Shown in pieces: positions 60,740-64,000 of a stretch of DNA of 64,000 nucleotides. Every line of letters starts with the position of its first letter. The first letter of the stretch is position 1. The translations under genes were made by a program, and so were the position numbers. Source of the stretch: a virus; the IMG/VR virus record IMGVR_UViG_3300024358_000009, positions 142,327-206,326 of that record; one strand, 5' to 3'. A model generated the notes under the pieces. It did not search any database and had not been told where the DNA came from. It saw nothing but the letters and a program-made list of their open reading frames with translations.

Positions 60740-60816
60740 GAATTATTGAAACATTAGATATTGAAGTTGATAATGAAGAACATATCTTTTATGCGAATGG
60801 AATTGCGGTATCAAAC
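60703..60816 (+). other. Split intein, C-terminal half
   Basis: 38 residues ending in Asn with Ser+1 (bases 60817-60819) as the C-extein nucleophile. Length equals the typical 35-40-residue IntC of cyanobacterial and phage split inteins. The pair should splice in trans to join residues 1-204 of fragment 2 to the 337-residue C-extein. Confidence 0.85.
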
Positions 60817-61830
60817 AGTCACAGTTCCGCCTATGGCTTTACTGGATATGATACAGCTTATTTAAAAAGTCATTTCCCAGTACAATTTTTTACGAGTTGG
60901 CTTTTTTACGCAAAAGATAAAGCTGATAGCTCTCAAGAAGTTGCCGATCTAATAGACAATGCAAAGCTTTATAATATAAATGTATATCCTCCAGATATCA
61001 GAATGTTAAAGTCAAACTTTTATACTGATGGGGAATCTATTTGGTTTGGCTTGTCCGATATAAAAGGAATAGGTACTTCACAAATAAGTAAACTTATTTC
61101 TTGCTTCAATTCTCAATCTGAAAAAATAGATAGTTGGATTAAATTTTTAATTTATTGTTCAGACTCTATTTCTTCTACATCAGTAGCAAAAGTTATTGCT
61201 GTCGGCGGTTTTGATTGGTGTGGCGAGTATAGACAAAAACTTATATCTGAATTAGAAACTTGGAATCAATTAACAGAAAAAGAAAAAGAATGGATTAAAG
61301 AAAATTGCAAAGAAACAAAAAATCTTAAAGAATGCATTTTAGCTTTATCAAAACCTAAAAAAGAAGGTGGTGGATGCAGTAATAAAAATCGTATTTCATT
61401 AACATCTGATTTATATAATATGTTAGAAAATCCTCCAACTGAATATAATGATCCAATATCTTGGAAAGTTTGGTCAGAAAGAGAAAATCTTGGCATAGCA
61501 CTATCATGTTCATTAACGGATGGAATAGAAAATCAATCTGCTAATACAACATGCAAAGAATTTTATTTTGGTAAAACTGGATTTATGGTATTGTCAGTTG
61601 AAATATTAGATGTTAAAGAAATAGTTACAAAAAATGGAAAAGATCCTGGTAGAAGAATGGCTAGATTAACTGTATCCGATTCTTCTTGTAAAATAGACAA
61701 TGCTATAATATTTCCAGATGCTTACGAAATGCATCTAGATAAAGTATTTGTAGGAAATACTGTTTTGATTCGTGTTGATCGTGATCGCAAAACAGATGCT
61801 ATGGTTTTAAAGGACATTAACCAACTTTAA
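60703..61830 (+). CDS. dnaE: DNA polymerase III alpha, fragment 3 with C-intein
   Basis: A 375-residue protein. Residues 1-38 are an intein C-half (IGIIETLDIEVDNEEHIFYA then NGIAVSN: blocks F and G with terminal Asn, His in block F and +1 Ser). From residue 39 the polymerase continues with SHSSAYGFTGYDTAYLKSHF (fingers), then helix-hairpin-helix and an OB-fold (FMVLSVEILDVKEIV, RMARLTVSDSSCKIDNAIIF). Extein lengths add up: 637 + 204 + 337 residues, close to full-length DnaE (about 1160). The C-terminal tau-binding tail is not apparent. ATG 60703 behind AAGGAAATACA. Confidence 0.9.
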   Translation: MQPESIVSIKKIGIIETLDIEVDNEEHIFYANGIAVSNSHSSAYGFTGYDTAYLKSHFPVQFFTSWLFYAKDKADSSQEVADLIDNAKLYNINVYPPDIRMLKSNFYTDGESIWFGLSDIKGIGTSQISKLISCFNSQSEKIDSWIKFLIYCSDSISSTSVAKVIAVGGFDWCGEYRQKLISELETWNQLTEKEKEWIKENCKETKNLKECILALSKPKKEGGGCSNKNRISLTSDLYNMLENPPTEYNDPISWKVWSERENLGIALSCSLTDGIENQSANTTCKEFYFGKTGFMVLSVEILDVKEIVTKNGKDPGRRMARLTVSDSSCKIDNAIIFPDAYEMHLDKVFVGNTVLIRVDRDRKTDAMVLKDINQL

Positions 61831-61840
61831 GGAGTTTTTG

Positions 61841-62221
61841 ATGAACGAGTGTATTTTTCTTGGCAATTTTGTTCGTGATCCAAAGCTTGTGCAAACAAGT
61901 AGCGGTGAAGTAGTTGTAAACTTTACATTGGCGGTTAATCCTCCATACAAAAGAGAAAAAGGCGATAAAAAGGGAACTGCCTATATTGATTGTGAAGCTT
62001 GGGATAAAACAGCTGAATTAATTAATAAGAACTTTTCTAAAGGTTCTAGAATTCTAGTTCAAACATTTGCCAAGAGTGATTCATGGAAAGATGAAACTAC
62101 TGGCATGAAAAGAAATAGAATTAAATTTGTAGTAACTAGGTTTCATTGGCCAGCACCAACTAATAAGCACGAAAAAGAAGAAGACTCTTTCTTTCAAGAT
62201 CCAGTAGGATACCCAATCTAA
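61841..62221 (+). CDS. ssb: Single-stranded DNA-binding protein
   Basis: A 126-residue protein. ATG 61841 is used; TTG 61838 is in frame but weaker. CIFLGNFVRDPKLVQTSSGE, VVVNFTLAVNPPYKR and KGTAYIDCEAWDKTAELINK match the bacterial SSB OB-fold. The short acidic tail ends FFQDPVGYPI rather than the usual DDDIPF, so protein partners may differ. AAGGAGTTTTTG upstream. Confidence 0.85.
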   Translation: MNECIFLGNFVRDPKLVQTSSGEVVVNFTLAVNPPYKREKGDKKGTAYIDCEAWDKTAELINKNFSKGSRILVQTFAKSDSWKDETTGMKRNRIKFVVTRFHWPAPTNKHEKEEDSFFQDPVGYPI

Positions 62222-62222
62222 A

Positions 62223-63782
62223 ATGTCAAAATATAAGATTCTCCTTGTCAATGATAGCACATCTTTAAACACGGGATATTCTGTTTATGGCAAGGAGATT
62301 CTTACTCGTTTGTATAGTACAAATCAATTTGAAATAGCAGAAATATCTAGCTATACAGACAAGGTAGATGAAACTGTACCTTGGAAAATATATCCAGCTG
62401 TTCCTGCTAATATGTCAGATGAACAATTATCTGTATTTTTATCCGATCAAGAAAATGTTTTTGGTAAATATGTTTTTGAAAATGTTCTTTTAGACTTTAA
62501 ACCAAACACGGTTATTTCTTTTAGAGATCCGTGGATGGATTCTTTTATATCTGATTCTCCATTACGAGAATACTATAATTGGGTATATATGCCACCAGTT
62601 GATGGCATTGGACAAACAAAAGAGTGGATATCTTTATATTCTTGTGCCGATGCTATACTTACATATTCTATATGGGCAAAAAAACTATTATCTAATTATC
62701 CAGAAATCAATGTTATTGATATAGCATCTCCTTCAGCAGATGACTGTTTTGTTCCTTTTGATAATCCAAAAGAATTAAAGCTTGAATTAGGTTTACCAGA
62801 AGATTCTTTTGTAATTGGTTCTGTAATGAGGAACCAAAAAAGAAAACTTTTTCCAGATCTGGTTTTTGCATTTAATAGACTGTTATCTCTATTACCTATA
62901 GAGATCGCATCTAAAACATATTTATATCTACATACATCTTATCCAGACCTTGGTTGGAACATACCAAGAATGTTGATAGAGTCAGGAGTTTCAAACAGAA
63001 TATTTTTTACATATCTTTGTGAGGAATGTAATTATTTTTTCCCATCTGTATGGAAGGGTAATTGTATTTATTGTTTAAATTGTAAAAATCAGTCATGTTT
63101 TACAGCAGGAACAAAAAATGGAATCTCTAAAGAATCTATGGCAAAAATATACAATGGATTTGATTGCTTAGTTCAATATTCTATATGCGAAGGTTTTGGA
63201 ATGCCACAGGTAGAAGCTGCATATTGTGGTGTGCCAGTTTTTTGCGTTAACTACTCTGCAATGCAAGATATGCCAGAAACTATATTAGCAACACCAATAA
63301 ACTATTCTTTAAGCGTTGAAAGTGAAACACATCGTGGAATAGCTAATCCAGATAAAATAGATTTAGCAAATAAACTAAAAGATCTAATTCTTTTGCCAGA
63401 GTTCTTAAGAAGTAGAAAGCGATTTGAGATAGCATCTACAGCAAGAGATAATTACAGTTATAATAAATCCGCTAATGTTTGGATAAACACTATATCAAAG
63501 TTAAAACCAGCAAAAAATTGGAATTCGCCAAAGATAAATATAGTGGCAAAAAATTTTAATTACTCTAAATTAGAAGATAACGAATTTATTGACGCAGCAT
63601 TTGAAAACATTTTATCAGTAAAATCAAAAAAAATTGAAAAAGTAAAATTTGATTTTAAAAGAAAATTATTTAACAAATTTGAAAAGAACAGAATGAAAAC
63701 AGATAGAGAATCAATAATTGCTTTTTTAAATAAATTAAGAGAATCTATTAATCATTGGGAAGAAATGAGAGTTTCTAAATGA
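62223..63782 (+). CDS. Glycosyltransferase, GT-B, with zinc-like insertion
   Basis: A 519-residue protein. Front: ILLVNDSTSLNTGYSVYGKE as in GT-4 enzymes. Middle: SVMRNQKRKLFPDLVFAFNR, then ICEGFGMPQVEAAYCGVPVF (EGFGMPQxEAxxxGxPV). Between them is an unusual Cys segment, YLCEECNYFFPSVWKGNCIY and CLNCKNQSC, five to six cysteines in CxxC steps, resembling a zinc ribbon inserted in the nucleotide-sugar domain. A basic tail of about 80 residues follows. Confidence 0.75.
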   Translation: MSKYKILLVNDSTSLNTGYSVYGKEILTRLYSTNQFEIAEISSYTDKVDETVPWKIYPAVPANMSDEQLSVFLSDQENVFGKYVFENVLLDFKPNTVISFRDPWMDSFISDSPLREYYNWVYMPPVDGIGQTKEWISLYSCADAILTYSIWAKKLLSNYPEINVIDIASPSADDCFVPFDNPKELKLELGLPEDSFVIGSVMRNQKRKLFPDLVFAFNRLLSLLPIEIASKTYLYLHTSYPDLGWNIPRMLIESGVSNRIFFTYLCEECNYFFPSVWKGNCIYCLNCKNQSCFTAGTKNGISKESMAKIYNGFDCLVQYSICEGFGMPQVEAAYCGVPVFCVNYSAMQDMPETILATPINYSLSVESETHRGIANPDKIDLANKLKDLILLPEFLRSRKRFEIASTARDNYSYNKSANVWINTISKLKPAKNWNSPKINIVAKNFNYSKLEDNEFIDAAFENILSVKSKKIEKVKFDFKRKLFNKFEKNRMKTDRESIIAFLNKLRESINHWEEMRVSK

Positions 63783-64000
63783 ATGTTCTGTATATTAGTG
63801 ATTATAGATCCGCTACTGGTTATGCAAAAGCTGCTATTGAATATATTAGAAGCCTAAATACTATTGGTATAAATACTTTTTGTAGACCATTGATTTTTGA
63901 TAAAAGAAACTTAGAAAAAATACCAGAAGATATAGAAAACATAGAAAAAAAAGAACCTAATAATATTGATGTAATTATTCAGCATACACTACCAAATCAT
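63779..64000 (+). CDS. Glycosyltransferase, 5' part (runs off the window)
   Basis: ATG 63779 overlaps the previous stop. NVLYISDYRSATGYAKAAIE followed by YIRSLNTIGIN is the N-terminal start of a GT-B glycosyltransferase. The 74 residues present include HTLPNH at the right edge. Incomplete here. Confidence 0.6.
   Translation, partial: MNVLYISDYRSATGYAKAAIEYIRSLNTIGINTFCRPLIFDKRNLEKIPEDIENIEKKEPNNIDVIIQHTLPNH

Noticed and set aside
1-64000. CRISPR arrays, insertion sequences, integrase or attachment sites
   Set aside because: No regularly spaced direct repeats with spacers, no transposase or integrase gene and no terminal inverted repeats were seen.
1-64000. Reassigned stop codon as seen in some large phages
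   Set aside because: TAA, TAG and TGA all act as terminators at convincing gene ends throughout, so no recoding is supported.

Overview
The window looks like the replication and accessory half of a large, AT-rich, tailed-phage-type genome. Genes are short, tightly packed and often overlap by 4 to 20 bases. Most unknown proteins are under 120 residues. There are phage tRNAs, several homing-type endonucleases, a class I-overlapping replication operon and many nucleotide-metabolism genes. No capsid, portal, terminase or tail gene is recognisable in 64 kb, so the complete genome must be considerably larger (inference: jumbo-phage scale). A planctomycete or related host is suggested by a Tat-exported DUF1501 protein, small secreted Cys-rich proteins, a papain-like protease and a B12-dependent ribonucleotide reductase. 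That host assignment is inference.

Layout. 1-13.9 kb: small rightward genes of mostly unknown function, organised behind about 20 copies of a sharp promoter-like motif (CGAATAAnTATATA). This part also holds a DUF932 gene, two tRNA-Leu(UAA)-like genes, a tRNA-Ile(CAU) split by a group I intron carrying an HNH gene, and two intergenic blocks packed with strong hairpins. 14-15.3 kb: divergent glycosyltransferases after a terminator. 15.4-18.7 kb: more small genes. 18.7-22.9 kb: a regulatory-looking island in which two related three-way-junction RNA elements stand immediately before a cytosine-5 methyltransferase and a CsrA-like gene. The methyltransferase gene contains a second, out-of-frame gene, and the CsrA-like gene is translationally coupled to the DUF1501 gene. 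22.9-27 kb: small genes and a glycosyltransferase-methyltransferase fusion. 27-30.3 kb: a leftward operon (Cys-cluster protein, ATP:cob(I)alamin adenosyltransferase, DUF5672, methyltransferase, HAD phosphatase, ATE-like transferase). 30.8-31.1 kb: a third structured-RNA block. 31-42 kb: HNH genes, peptide deformylase, acetyltransferases, ThyX, a secreted protein and a papain-like protease. 42.8-46.8 kb: B12-dependent class II ribonucleotide reductase, radical SAM/SPASM protein and zinc ribbons. 48.8-62.2 kb: the replication operon (RecA, nuclease, DnaB-like helicase, DnaG-like primase, dNMP kinase, Cas4/RecB-like nuclease, NUDIX, DNA polymerase III alpha in three pieces, DEDDh exonuclease, SSB). 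62.2 kb to the end: glycosyltransferases.

How it works together. The phage carries a near-complete cellular-style replisome. Its DnaE polymerase is broken twice. The second break is a split intein whose halves flank a stand-alone EDxHD-type homing endonuclease gene, so protein trans-splicing is predicted to rebuild the fingers and C-terminal part, while the first break must be healed by non-covalent assembly. dNTP supply comes from the class II reductase, ThyX and a dNMP kinase. The adenosyltransferase would make the coenzyme B12 that the reductase needs. Surface or DNA decoration is suggested by at least seven glycosyltransferase-like genes and several methyltransferases. The strongest candidates for under-described biology are the fractured polymerase, the paired RNA elements with the CsrA-like gene and DUF1501, the dual-coding methyltransferase locus, the intron-split tRNA-Ile and the structured RNA blocks.
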